From an uncultured Myxococcaceae bacterium (GTDB lineage: Bacteria; Myxococcota_A; Polyangia; Polyangiales; Ga0077539): 64,000 bases of DNA. Shown one piece after another: positions 14,357 through 23,449 of this stretch (positions are counted from its first letter, which is position 1; each line of letters starts with the position of its first letter). A program made the position numbers and the translations under genes. Location: the NCBI GenBank assembly GCA_945952225.1, contig CAMFHP010000009.1:56329-120328 (forward strand), read 5' to 3'. A model generated the notes under the pieces. The model worked only from the letters and a program-made list of their open reading frames with translations, did not search any database and was not told the origin of the DNA.

Positions 14357-16204
14357 TCAGCGGCGCTGCGCGCGACGGGCCGCGGCGTCGCGGTCGGCCA
14401 TCGCGCGCGAGAGGCGGTCGCGGAGCTCGAAGGGCGACGGGCTCACCGGCGCGCGCCCCAGCGTGGCGTAGCGATCGGCGAGGGCCACGGCGGCCTCGTA
14501 CCGCTGCGCCCGCTCCACCGGGTCGCGGGTGGACTCGGCCTCTGCGGCCTTCGCGCGAACGGCGTCGGCCATGCGCGCCACCGCCGCGTCGAGCACCGGC
14601 GTGGTCTCCGAGGGGTCGGCGCCGTGCTGCACCGCCGCGTTCGTGTGCTCACGCGCGCAGACCGCGTCGGCGCGGGCCACGCACGCCCTCGCGCGGGCCA
14701 TCGACGCGCGCCGCAACCCGAGCTCGCGCAGCGCGCCCGAGAAGGGCTGCGCCTGGTCGGCGAGCGACGAGAGCGCGTCGGCGTCGTCGGGGGTCGCGTC
14801 CATCGCGGCGGTGATCGCCTCGGCCACCCGTCGGTACGCGGTGCTTCGCGCGCCCTCGGTGAACCACGGACGCAGCGCCTCCGCGCGCATCGCCGCGAGG
14901 TCGCCCGACGCCGCGCGCACCCGTCGAAGGTGCAGGTCGTCGAGCACGGACTCGCCCGTGGCGCGGTCGCGTCCGAGGCGCAGGGCATCGGCTTCGAGGG
15001 CCGCGCGCGCGAGGTCTCCACGGCCCAGCGCAGCCTCGACGCCCGACGCGCGGGGTCGCGATTTCACGACCACGAGGGCCGTCGCGCCGACCGCGAGCAT
15101 GAGCGCGCCCGCGGGCACGAGGAGCCGCAACGGCGTGCGGGCCTGCGGGCGCAGCGCGAGGCCCGCCAGCGTGCGCGCGAGGGCCACGGCCACCACCACC
15201 GCGAGCGCGCCCACCACCTGCGGATGCGGCGCGCGCTGGTACCACGTGTGCGACGAGAGATGCGCCCACGCGGCCACCGCCGACGCGGCGAGGCACACCG
15301 CGAGGCTGCCCCACACCACGAGGCGTCGGAGGTTCGCGGGACGCCAGTCGGCCGACGCGCCCACCGCGAGGGGCGCGCCGCTCACGGGCACCACCCCCGT
15401 CGTGGTGGCCGTGCCGTAGGTCACCAGGTGGGTCACGGTCTGAAAGCGCTGGAGCCGCGTCGACACCACGCGCTCGTGCGGCGCGAGCTTCGGCAGGAGC
15501 CCCTCGGCGACGTTCGTCGCGCCGCGCGGGCCGCTGTCGAACTGCAACGTGTCGGGCCAGCGCGAGGGCTCGGTCTCGAAGTCCGCCGCGTCGGAGACCC
15601 TCGGGTGCGCGCGCGCCGCGGCCCCCATCGGGTGCACCACCACGGTGCTGCGCGGCTCACGGAACACCTCGATCCACGCCTCGACCTCGCCCGACGCGTG
15701 GCACCCCTCGCAGGGGATCTGGTTGCCGTGGCACACCGCGCAGGGGAGCTTCTTCGCGCCCGCGCATTGACCGCACGGACCGTCGGCCTGCGGGTCCGTT
15801 CCGCGGCCCTCACAGCGGCTGCACTTCACCCGCCCCGCGCCGCGACAGGCCGTGCACTTCACCGCGCCGCTGCCGAGGCACGCGGGGCACCAGGCCATCA
15901 CCCGCGAGGTCTGTTCGACGGTGGCGACGTCGATGGTCCACGGGTCGACGGCGTCGACGTCGGGGAGCTGCCCGAGGTTCGCCGAGCGCCCCGGACCGGG
16001 ACGCATCTTGAGCTTCACGCGCCGCGCTTCGACGGCGTGCAGCGCGCGCTCCCACACCTCGACGTCGTCTCGCACCGCGACCACCGAGTCGCGAAACACG
16101 CCCTCGGCCATGCCGTGCGCGGGCGCGGCGCGCGCGGCCACGTCGACGGCCTCGTCGTGGCGTCGGCTGCGGGGCGCGGCGGGGTCGTCGGAGCGGCTTG
16201 CCAT
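14357..16204 (-). CDS. Membrane protein with DnaJ-type Cys-rich zinc region but no J domain
   Basis: 615 aa from ATG 16204 (GTG 16231 would add nine residues). Residues about 105-170 contain six CxxC pairs, several in CxxCxGxG form (WCPACLGSGA, CTACRGAGR, CSRCEGRG), like the zinc-binding centre of DnaJ. No J domain or HPD motif is present. After a beta-rich stretch come three hydrophobic helices (about 280-300, 325-345, 355-375), then about 230 helical, Ala/Arg-rich residues that resemble tetratricopeptide-like repeats. No enzyme motif is visible. It may bind unfolded proteins or another zinc-dependent partner at the inner membrane. It is followed by sdaA on the same strand. Confidence 0.82.
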   Translation of the reverse strand: MASRSDDPAAPRSRRHDEAVDVAARAAPAHGMAEGVFRDSVVAVRDDVEVWERALHAVEARRVKLKMRPGPGRSANLGQLPDVDAVDPWTIDVATVEQTSRVMAWCPACLGSGAVKCTACRGAGRVKCSRCEGRGTDPQADGPCGQCAGAKKLPCAVCHGNQIPCEGCHASGEVEAWIEVFREPRSTVVVHPMGAAARAHPRVSDAADFETEPSRWPDTLQFDSGPRGATNVAEGLLPKLAPHERVVSTRLQRFQTVTHLVTYGTATTTGVVPVSGAPLAVGASADWRPANLRRLVVWGSLAVCLAASAVAAWAHLSSHTWYQRAPHPQVVGALAVVVAVALARTLAGLALRPQARTPLRLLVPAGALMLAVGATALVVVKSRPRASGVEAALGRGDLARAALEADALRLGRDRATGESVLDDLHLRRVRAASGDLAAMRAEALRPWFTEGARSTAYRRVAEAITAAMDATPDDADALSSLADQAQPFSGALRELGLRRASMARARACVARADAVCAREHTNAAVQHGADPSETTPVLDAAVARMADAVRAKAAEAESTRDPVERAQRYEAAVALADRYATLGRAPVSPSPFELRDRLSRAMADRDAAARRAQRR

Positions 16205-16340
16205 CGGCGGGGCTTCGCCTTCGAGGCGCACACCCAGGGGTTGGGTGCGTCCGTTCCCCGACGCGCGCGGCGAGTGTTGTCAAGAACGCGCGGGCGGCAC
16301 AAGCCCGAAGCGACGCACGAAGCGCCGCGGTGCAGCGGTG

Positions 16341-17270
16341 TTACACCGCGCCGAGGGCCTTCGAGAGCAGTTCGAGGTCCGTGCGCTTCATGCGCTCCAC
16401 GGCGAGCGACGGGAGGATGACCTTCTTGCCTGGCAGCTTCGCGAGGCGCTCGATCATGCGGCGCTGGAGGTCTTCGCGGTGCGCCCTCGCGACCCCCGCG
16501 CGGGCGATGGCGGCGAGCGCGTCCGACCGGCCGAGCGACGCCCCCGCGGCCTCGCTCTGCGCGAGCGGAACCTTCGAGAAGAGCGGCGTCAGCACGTTGT
16601 TGATCACCAGCCGCCCGAGGGGCATGCGCAGCTCGTTCTGGAGCGTGCCCACGAGCTCCTCGGTCTCCGACGTGGGCATCTCTTCGGCGAGGGTGACCAC
16701 CACCGCGCCCGCGCGCGCCGGGTCGCGCAGGATCGACAGCCCCTCCTCGGCCTCGCGCCGCAGCAGCCCCGCGGGCGCCACGTCGGCGATCACCTGCGGC
16801 ACGCGCAACATCTGGAGCCCGTGCCCCGTCGCCGGCGCATCGAGGATCACCAGGTCGTACGCGTTGGCGCCCGAGTCGTCCTTCTGCTTCACGTGGTAGA
16901 GCGCCTTGCCGAGCATCGCCCACGCGTCCATGCCGGGCACCGCGCGCAGAAAGCCCTTCACGGCGCGGTTGTCCATCACGGCCTTGTAGAGCGCGCGCAC
17001 CTTCAGAACCATCACCCCGTACTCATCGAGGCAGGTCTCGGGGTCCATGTTCACGGCGTCGATGCGCGGGAGGATCGACGCCACGTCGGCGCCGATGACC
17101 TCGGTCTCCAGCATCGCGCTCATGCGCTCGCGGGCCTGGGTCATCGCCACGAGCACGCGCTTGCCACGCGACGCCGCGAGCAGCGCCAGCGACGCCGCCA
17201 CCGTGGTCTTTCCCGTGCCTCCCTTGCCGATCACCGCGAGGAACCGTCGATCCAGAAGGTCTTGTGCCAT
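16341..17270 (-). CDS. ArsA/GET3-like P-loop ATPase
   Basis: 309 aa. Deviant Walker A GKGGTGKTT at about residue 15, switch region with an Asp-rich strand VILDAPATGHGLQML (the DxPxTGH signature of ArsA/GET3), and a LVINNV block. One ATPase half is present, as in GET3-type dimers, not the two-half ArsA of arsenite pumps. No arsB, arsC or arsD lies nearby, so an arsenic role is not supported. Myxococcota often encode such ATPases without ars genes; a role in membrane-protein or cargo handling is inference. Start ATG at 17270; the upstream in-frame extension lacks a convincing start. The stop lies in a small perfect inverted repeat, 16335-16349. Confidence 0.9.
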   Translation of the reverse strand: MAQDLLDRRFLAVIGKGGTGKTTVAASLALLAASRGKRVLVAMTQARERMSAMLETEVIGADVASILPRIDAVNMDPETCLDEYGVMVLKVRALYKAVMDNRAVKGFLRAVPGMDAWAMLGKALYHVKQKDDSGANAYDLVILDAPATGHGLQMLRVPQVIADVAPAGLLRREAEEGLSILRDPARAGAVVVTLAEEMPTSETEELVGTLQNELRMPLGRLVINNVLTPLFSKVPLAQSEAAGASLGRSDALAAIARAGVARAHREDLQRRMIERLAKLPGKKVILPSLAVERMKRTDLELLSKALGAV

Positions 17271-17393
17271 GGGCTCGCCGCGCACTATCCCCGACTCGCC
17301 GACACGCGCAATGGGGAACCACCACGCGCAGCCCTCCGGCCCCATCGTTGCTCTCTCCCCGACGCACCCTCCGTCCCACCGGGAGAACGCGCC

Positions 17394-17957
17394 ATGTTGA
17401 GCCATCCGATGTTCCGCGCCCTCGCACTCGCCGTCGCACTCGCGGCCTGCTCCTCGACCCCCGAGAGCGACGACCCCACGAAGGTCTACCGCGCCAGCAC
17501 CGCGAGCTTCACCCTGCGCGTCTGGGGCGGCTTTCCCCCACCCGCCATGCCCGGCGGCTGCTCGCCCAACGACTACACCCTCACGTGGACGGCCTCCACC
17601 AGCGTGCTCCGCTGGCAGGGTTGCTACAGCCAGCGCCCCATCGACCGCGCGGTCACCCTCGACGCCGCGGGCCGCGCCGCGATCACCTCCGCGGCCGCCG
17701 CGCTCTCCGTCAGCACCGAGCGCGGATGCGGCGCCGACGCGCCCGACATCACCCTCGTCGTGCGCGACGCCGCGGGCGCATCGACCACGTACAACAGCAC
17801 CTTCTACGCGGGCTGCACCGGGCGCACGACGGCCGCGCCGTACATCGCCTTCGACGCCCTCTCGCGCTTCGGCGCCGAGCTCACGTACCTCTTCTCGCGC
17901 TGCGCGGGCACCACCGACGCGGGCCTCACCTGCGCCGACGCCGGCACCTCGGGCTGA
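17394..17957 (+). CDS. Small secreted lipoprotein of unknown function
   Basis: 187 aa. The signal is short and ends in the lipobox ALAACSS (Cys at about residue 19). The body is beta-rich with six further Cys, three of them in a Pro/Gly-rich first half and the last two flanking the C-terminus (FSRCAG, LTCADAG), so disulfides are likely. A GGGAG ribosome site precedes ATG 17394; a second ATG at 17409 is possible. I recognise no family. It is divergent from the ArsA-like gene and followed by a strong palindrome. Confidence 0.75.
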   Translation: MLSHPMFRALALAVALAACSSTPESDDPTKVYRASTASFTLRVWGGFPPPAMPGGCSPNDYTLTWTASTSVLRWQGCYSQRPIDRAVTLDAAGRAAITSAAAALSVSTERGCGADAPDITLVVRDAAGASTTYNSTFYAGCTGRTTAAPYIAFDALSRFGAELTYLFSRCAGTTDAGLTCADAGTSG

Positions 17958-17967
17958 CCCGCCGACG

Positions 17968-18045
17968 CGAAGGCTATGGCGCCATAGCCTTCGGCGATCT
18001 CTCGCAAAAACAGCAGTTTTCGCAAAAATCTTCCGGGGATTTTTT
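17968..18045. terminator. 26-bp perfect palindrome followed by an A/T-rich hairpin, between convergent genes
   Basis: Bases 17968-17993 are a perfect palindrome (13-bp arms, no loop) 10 bp after the lipoprotein stop. An A/T-rich stretch follows, striking in this GC-rich DNA, with a second weak stem: AAAAATC at 18024-18030 against GATTTTT at 18038-18044 and a run of T to 18045. Together they fit a transcription stop serving both converging genes. The palindrome alone could also bind a dimeric protein. Confidence 0.7.
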
Positions 18046-18062
18046 CTCGCTTGCGTCCCGGC

Positions 18063-20555
18063 TCAGGGGCGGACGTAGAGCACCCGGTGGTTGCCCGAGT
18101 CGGCCACCGCGAAGCCCTCACGGAACGCCGCCACGCCGCGCGGCACCGAGAGCCTCGTCGACGCGCCGGTGCCCACCGCGGCGCCGACGCGTCCGTTGCC
18201 CACGAGGGTGCTCACACGGCGCGAGGCCACGTCGACGGCGCGCACGCGGTGGTTGAGCGCGTCGCCGATGACCAGCCGTCCGCCCGCGAAGGCGAGGCCG
18301 TCGGCGGGGTTGAGCCGCGCGTCGGTGCCCACCGCGTCGTCGAAGGCGAAGTCGTTGCGTCCACCCGCCACGCGCGTCACCTCGCCGCCGCGCACGGCGA
18401 CCAGCGTCGCGAGGCCCGTGATCGCGTACACGGTCCCGTCGTCGCCGACGGCCACGCCGGTCACGTTGTCGAGGTCGCGGGCCACGGTGGTGACCCCCTC
18501 GCGCGTGATGCGCCGGATCGCGTCGTTGCCCGCGTCGGCCACGTAGAGCGCGCCGTCGGAGTCCACCGCGAGCCCGCGGGGACGGGAGAACGTCGCCTGC
18601 GCGCGCTCGCCATCGCGACGACCGACGGAGCCGTCGCCCGCCCACGTGCTGACCTCGCCCGCGGCGGTGATCGCGCGGATGCGTTGGTTGTTCGTGTCGG
18701 CCACGTAGACCGTTCCGTCGCTGCCCACGGCGACGCCCGTGGGGAGGTTGAAGCACGCCTCGGCGCCGGTGCCATTGCGGTACGCGCCGCTGCTCTGCGC
18801 CCCGTTGGGACCGCATCCCGCGAGCGTCGACACGCGCCCGTCGGCGGCCACGACGCGCACGCGGTGGTTGCGCGCGTCGGTGACGTAGAGCCTCCCGTCG
18901 GGCCCCGCCGCGACGCTCGCGGGATTGTCGAAGCGCGCCATCGAGGCCTCGCCGTCGCGGTAGCCCGCGGTGCCATCGCCCGCGAGCACGGTGACCATCG
19001 ACGCGGTGCCCGGGCTCGGCGCGGCAGGCTGCGGAGGCACGGTGGTGGGCGTCGCGACGGTCACCCCGGCGCGCGCGAGGATGTTCTCGGTCATGCGCTG
19101 CACGCGTCGGTCGACCATGTCGTCGCGACCGAGCGCGAGGGCCCAGCTCAGCGTGCCCGCGGCGAAGACGAGCGAGCTTCGCGTGGGGTAGTAGACCGTG
19201 GCGTGCGAGGCCTCGACGACGCCCTCGCGCGCGAGGCCCGGCGACTCGGCGATGGTCTCCAGGCCCATGGGGGTGAGCCCGTTGTCGTGGAGGCGGTCGT
19301 ACTCCGAGCCCACGATGCTCGCGAGCGTGTCGCCCTCGGCGACGTTGGTGCCCGCGTAGATCCAGTGCGAGGCGTTGCGCACGACCATGGGAAAGCGCGC
19401 GCCGCCGGTCCACTGCGCGTACATCACGCCGAGGAGCGCGTTCTCGGGACGGTTGATCGCGGGCTCGCTGAAGCGCGTGGTCTGCCGCGCGGTTCCGCGC
19501 TCGGGGTCGCGCGCGGCGCCGTCGACCTTGTAACAGATCATCGTGCGACGCTCGGCGCCCGACGACGAGGGCGCGTAGCGCACGTGAAAGGTCGCCGTGT
19601 CGGCGGTGAAGAACCCGAGGCTGATGCCCCCGTCGCGCGCGGCCTCGACGTGGTCGCGCTCGGCCATCGTCCAGTACTCGTCGTGGCCCACGGAGAGGAA
19701 CATCTTTCGCCCGCCGAGCAGCGACGGTGTGCGGTCGATGTCGACGTTGGTCACGTACGACACGTCGTAGCCGCGCTGTTCGAGCCAGCGGATCATGCGC
19801 ATCTCCCAGAAGAGCGCCTGCCCGCTGCCGTTGTCCTCCGCGCTGTACGGTCGGTCGAAGCTCACGGCGTAGGCGTGGGGACCTTCGAACACGTCGCCCT
19901 CGACGTGGTTCGCGTAGAGCCCGGTGCCGCCCCAGTCGTTGTAGGCCTGCCAGGTGTTCACGCTGGCCTGAAAGAGCAGCGGCGCCACGCGGCGGTCGTC
20001 GCGCACGATCACCGTGGCGTACTGCTCGAAGCCGTCGTCGCGCACGAGCTTGAGCAGGTACTCGCCCGTGGTCCACGTCGCATCGGGGGTGATCGTGAAG
20101 GCCGCGTCCCACGCGCACTCGACGAGGCCCGTGTCGCGCGCGATGGGGCACGCGGTCTGCGGCATCACCCGACGCGAAGCGCCTTCGGCGACGAGGCGCG
20201 CGGTGTCTCCGCGGTACCAGCCCAGGCGGTAGGCCTCCCAGCGCACGTCGTGGGCGGCGCTCACGTTGACGTGGAGCGTGAACGATTCGCCCTGCGCCAC
20301 CGAGGTCTTCGAAGCGTAGCCCTCGACCTCGTGGTCCTCGGCGGCGCGGGTGATGAGCCAGCGGTCGGTGCCGGGGAGCATGTTCTCGCGCACGATGGGG
20401 TTGGCCATCGCGACGCTGCCGTCGACCGCAGCATCGGCGCGCGCACCATCGACGGTCGCATCGCCGGCCGCCGCGGGAACGTCGTCGTCGCAGCCCGCGA
20501 GCGCGCCGAGGGTGAGGGCCAGCGTGAGTCGAACCGATGCCGTGCGCGCGCTCAT
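18063..20555 (-). CDS. Lipoprotein with an N,N-dimethylformamidase-like domain fused to NHL repeats
   Basis: 830 aa. Signal with lipobox ALAGCD (Cys at about 22), then a short Asp/Ala tether. Residues about 55-500 resemble the large subunit of N,N-dimethylformamidase: YRLGWYRGD early and the conserved FLSVGHDEYW near 285-295. Residues about 520-830 are five or six NHL-type beta-propeller blades, each with a GVAVGxDGTVYVADxxNxRI pattern. Extracellular lipid-anchored location is expected. The formamidase relationship gives no substrate: many bacterial proteins carry this fold without shown amidase activity. It lies 78 bp downstream of boxA on the same strand and may share its transcript. Confidence 0.85.
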   Translation of the reverse strand: MSARTASVRLTLALTLGALAGCDDDVPAAAGDATVDGARADAAVDGSVAMANPIVRENMLPGTDRWLITRAAEDHEVEGYASKTSVAQGESFTLHVNVSAAHDVRWEAYRLGWYRGDTARLVAEGASRRVMPQTACPIARDTGLVECAWDAAFTITPDATWTTGEYLLKLVRDDGFEQYATVIVRDDRRVAPLLFQASVNTWQAYNDWGGTGLYANHVEGDVFEGPHAYAVSFDRPYSAEDNGSGQALFWEMRMIRWLEQRGYDVSYVTNVDIDRTPSLLGGRKMFLSVGHDEYWTMAERDHVEAARDGGISLGFFTADTATFHVRYAPSSSGAERRTMICYKVDGAARDPERGTARQTTRFSEPAINRPENALLGVMYAQWTGGARFPMVVRNASHWIYAGTNVAEGDTLASIVGSEYDRLHDNGLTPMGLETIAESPGLAREGVVEASHATVYYPTRSSLVFAAGTLSWALALGRDDMVDRRVQRMTENILARAGVTVATPTTVPPQPAAPSPGTASMVTVLAGDGTAGYRDGEASMARFDNPASVAAGPDGRLYVTDARNHRVRVVAADGRVSTLAGCGPNGAQSSGAYRNGTGAEACFNLPTGVAVGSDGTVYVADTNNQRIRAITAAGEVSTWAGDGSVGRRDGERAQATFSRPRGLAVDSDGALYVADAGNDAIRRITREGVTTVARDLDNVTGVAVGDDGTVYAITGLATLVAVRGGEVTRVAGGRNDFAFDDAVGTDARLNPADGLAFAGGRLVIGDALNHRVRAVDVASRRVSTLVGNGRVGAAVGTGASTRLSVPRGVAAFREGFAVADSGNHRVLYVRP

Positions 20556-20633
20556 GAGGGGCCGAACGGGAACCACGGTCGCGCCGTCACCGTCAAGGCG
20601 CGGCGCCGGAGTCTCCCTCCACCCGCCGCGCGC

Positions 20634-21854
20634 TCAGTAGGTCTCCACGTGGTAGCGGCCCTCGCGCTTCATCGCGTCGCGGAGCTCGCGCCACACGACG
20701 CCGCGGTCGGCGCAGAGGGATTCGAAGGCTTCGTCGACGCCCTGCTCCATGCGCTTGTGGCCGCAGAGGTACACGAAGCACTCGGGGTCGCGCACGAGGC
20801 GGAACACGTCGTCGGCGCGCGCGCGAAGTCGATCCTGCACGTACTCCTTCGGGCGGTCGGCGAGGCGCGAGAAGGCGAGCTCCACGTCGAGGAGCGAGCG
20901 CGGGAGCTTCATCAACGGGCCGTGGTAGGGCAGCTCGCTCGGGCCGCGCGCGCCGAAGAAGAGGAGGATCTCTCCGCCCTCGCCGAGCGACGCGCGACGG
21001 CGTCTGCGCTCGGTCATCGCGCGCATGGGCGCAGCGCCGGTGCCCGTGCAGATCATCAGCAGCTTCGAGCCCGGATGGTTGGGCATGAGGAAGCTCGTTC
21101 CCCACGGCCCCGTGACCTTCACCTGCGCGCCGAGGGGAAGGTCGCAGAGGTAGTTCGAAGCGAGGCCGTGCGCGGGCGCACCGTCACGGTCGCGGGTCAC
21201 GCGCTTCACCGTGAGCGCGAGGTTGTTGTGCCGCGGGCGCTCTCCATCGCGCGGCGAGGCGACGGAGTAGAGCCGCACCGCGTGGGGCCTGCCCGCGCCG
21301 TCGGTGCCGGGCACGAGCACGCCGAGGGTCTGCCCTTCGAGCACGGGGAACGCGACGCTCCCGAAGTCGAGCACGAGGTGGCGAATGTCGCTGTCGCTCT
21401 CCTCGCTCGTGAGTCGAAAATTGCCGACCACCGTGGCCACCGCGGGGCGCTCCGCAGAGTAGAGCCCCACGTACGGATGCGCGGCGCTCCACGGCGGCGG
21501 AACGTGGCCCACCGTCGACGTGGCGCGCGCGGTGAGTCGCTCGACGTCGTCGGGCATGGCGGTCTGTGTGAGTTGCGGCGGCGGGCGCTGATCGGGCGGG
21601 AGCGCGGCCCACTCGAACTGCTCGGCGACGCTCCAGGGCACGGTCACCTGACGCCACGAATCGATGGCGCCGGTGGGGCATGGCGGGAGGCAGTCGCCGC
21701 AGTTGTTGCAGACGTCGAAGCGCACCGCGTAGTTGCTCCGATCGTGGGTGATCGCGTCGCGCGGGCACGCGGCCTCGCAGGTGTTGCAGCGGATGCAGAC
21801 CTCGGGGTCGATGAGGTGCTGACGCGCGAGGGGCAGGGAGACGGTGTGTTCCAC
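20634..21854 (-). CDS. boxA: Benzoyl-CoA 2,3-epoxidase reductase component BoxA
   Basis: 406 aa. Passes electrons from NADPH through FAD and two 4Fe-4S clusters to BoxB, so that benzoyl-CoA is converted to its 2,3-epoxide. Seen: an N-terminal two-cluster ferredoxin (CIRCNTCEAACP and CNNCGDCLPPCP, about residues 20-60) and a ferredoxin-NADP reductase-like domain with RLYSVAS for FAD, GTGAAPMRAM for NADPH, and a C-terminal aromatic residue. The start is GTG at 21854, 8 bp after the boxB stop; I see no clear Shine-Dalgarno, so translation may be coupled. Length and domain order match BoxA. Confidence 0.95.
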   Translation of the reverse strand: MEHTVSLPLARQHLIDPEVCIRCNTCEAACPRDAITHDRSNYAVRFDVCNNCGDCLPPCPTGAIDSWRQVTVPWSVAEQFEWAALPPDQRPPPQLTQTAMPDDVERLTARATSTVGHVPPPWSAAHPYVGLYSAERPAVATVVGNFRLTSEESDSDIRHLVLDFGSVAFPVLEGQTLGVLVPGTDGAGRPHAVRLYSVASPRDGERPRHNNLALTVKRVTRDRDGAPAHGLASNYLCDLPLGAQVKVTGPWGTSFLMPNHPGSKLLMICTGTGAAPMRAMTERRRRRASLGEGGEILLFFGARGPSELPYHGPLMKLPRSLLDVELAFSRLADRPKEYVQDRLRARADDVFRLVRDPECFVYLCGHKRMEQGVDEAFESLCADRGVVWRELRDAMKREGRYHVETY

Positions 21855-21862
21855 AGGGTCGC

Positions 21863-23287
21863 TCAGTGGAAGCGCACGTACTCGAAGTCGGCCGACTGAC
21901 TGTTGATCCCGCGCGGCGGCGGGGCGATCCAGTGGGCGTACTGACCGGGCTTCGTGACGGCGCCCTGGAGGGCCTGCACGAAGGCGTGGTCGGCGTCGGA
22001 GGGGAGCCACTCCTCGGCGCGGTGGTTCCACTCGGTGTCGCTCACGATGCGCCCGTCGGGGGTCACGTGGTGGCCCGCGTACACGCCGATCTTCCGGTGG
22101 AAGGCCTTGTGCGCGAGCGTGAGGCGCTGCGTGCTTCCGCCCTTCTCGAGGATCTTGTTCCAGCGGTCGACGCCGGCCTGACAGTCGCGGATGTAGTCGT
22201 CGCGGAGGCGTTCGTTGAGGGCGAGCGCGGCGCCCACCTGGCGCTCGACGAAGCGCCCGTGGTCGATCTCGGTGACGGGGTACGACGCGCCCTTGAGCTG
22301 GTGGTCGTCGGTCAGCTTCGACTCCTCGAAGCGTCCCTTGAGGCCCATGTTGAAGAAGGTCGCCGCGTTCGACGACACCTCGCCGCCGTAGAGGTCGAGC
22401 GTCACGCTGAAGTGGAAGTTCAGGTAGCGCTGGAGCGTGGGCACATCGATCACGCCGAGCGCGCGGAGCTTCTCGGGGTCCTCGGTGTGGTGCTGCTTCA
22501 TCACCTCGGCGGTGCGCTGGAGCACACGCCCGATGCCCGACTCGCCCACGAAGAGGTGGTGCGCCTCTTCGGTGAGCATGAAGCGCGTCGAGCGCGCGAG
22601 CGGATCGAAGCCCGACTCGGCGAGCGCCGCGAGCTGGTACTTGCCATCGCGGTCGGTGAGAAAGGTGAAGAGAAAGAACGACAGCCAGTCGGGCGTGCGC
22701 TCGTTGAACGCACCGAGGATGCGCGGACGATCGGCATCGCCCGAGCGCCGTTCGAGCAGCGCCTCGGCCTCCTCGCGCCCGTCGCGGCCGAAGTGCGCGT
22801 GGAGCAGGTACACCATGGCCCAGAGGTGTCGGCCCTCTTCGACGTTCACCTGGTAGAGGTTCCGAAGGTCGTAGAGCGACGGACACGTGGCCCCGAGAAA
22901 GCGCTGCTGCTCCACCGATGCGGGCTCGGTGTCGGCCTGCGTGACGATGATGCGACGGAGCGTGCTGCGGTACTCGCCGGGCACGTCGTCCCACGCGGCC
23001 TGGCCCTTGTGATCGCCGAAGCCGATCTCGCGCGAGCCCTCGCGCGGCGTGAGAAAGATGCCCCAGCGGTAGTCGGGCATCTTCACGTGTTCGAAGTGCG
23101 CCCAGCCCTTCGGGTCGACGCTCACCGCGGTGCGAAGATAGACGTCGTGGCCGTGCGATCCCTCGGGGCCCATCTCGCGCCACCAGTCGAGGTAGCGCGG
23201 CTGCCAGTGCTCCAGCGCGCGCTGGAGCTGCTTGTTCCGATCGAGGTCGACGTTGTTCGGAATCTTCGAGGCGTAGTCGATCGCCAT
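21863..23287 (-). CDS. boxB: Benzoyl-CoA 2,3-epoxidase, diiron oxygenase component BoxB
   Basis: 474 aa, the usual length. BoxB uses oxygen and electrons from BoxA to epoxidise the ring of benzoyl-CoA, the first ring step of the aerobic box pathway. The ferritin-like diiron ligands are visible in two ExxH motifs: VEEGRHLWAM (about 150) and TEEAHHLFVG (about 240), and the protein follows the family closely from the MAIDYASKIPNNV start to the end. ATG at 23287. The lyase BoxC, the aldehyde dehydrogenase BoxD and a benzoate-CoA ligase, which usually accompany it, are not in this window. The upstream region is shared with the divergent lipoprotein gene. Confidence 0.96.
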   Translation of the reverse strand: MAIDYASKIPNNVDLDRNKQLQRALEHWQPRYLDWWREMGPEGSHGHDVYLRTAVSVDPKGWAHFEHVKMPDYRWGIFLTPREGSREIGFGDHKGQAAWDDVPGEYRSTLRRIIVTQADTEPASVEQQRFLGATCPSLYDLRNLYQVNVEEGRHLWAMVYLLHAHFGRDGREEAEALLERRSGDADRPRILGAFNERTPDWLSFFLFTFLTDRDGKYQLAALAESGFDPLARSTRFMLTEEAHHLFVGESGIGRVLQRTAEVMKQHHTEDPEKLRALGVIDVPTLQRYLNFHFSVTLDLYGGEVSSNAATFFNMGLKGRFEESKLTDDHQLKGASYPVTEIDHGRFVERQVGAALALNERLRDDYIRDCQAGVDRWNKILEKGGSTQRLTLAHKAFHRKIGVYAGHHVTPDGRIVSDTEWNHRAEEWLPSDADHAFVQALQGAVTKPGQYAHWIAPPPRGINSQSADFEYVRFH

Positions 23288-23449
23288 GGTGGGCGGCGGC
23301 GATAGCAACGCCCGTGCAACGCGGGCGGCGCGAGAAACCGATGCGCGACGAAGCCCCCCACGCGGCAACGGTTGCGCCCATCGAGGCACCGGGTGCGGTC
23401 GCCTCGTGCGCGGCTGCACAAAACTGGCGGACGGGAGAGACGGCGTGCC

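Noticed and set aside
16341..17270. Arsenite pump ATPase
   Set aside because: Only one ATPase half, and no arsB, arsC or arsD nearby. Named as ArsA/GET3-like instead.
18051..21899. Long plus-strand open frame (about 1280 codons)
   Set aside because: It lies antisense to the formamidase/NHL gene and boxA, is full of Arg/His/Gly and has no domain. It is an effect of the GC content.
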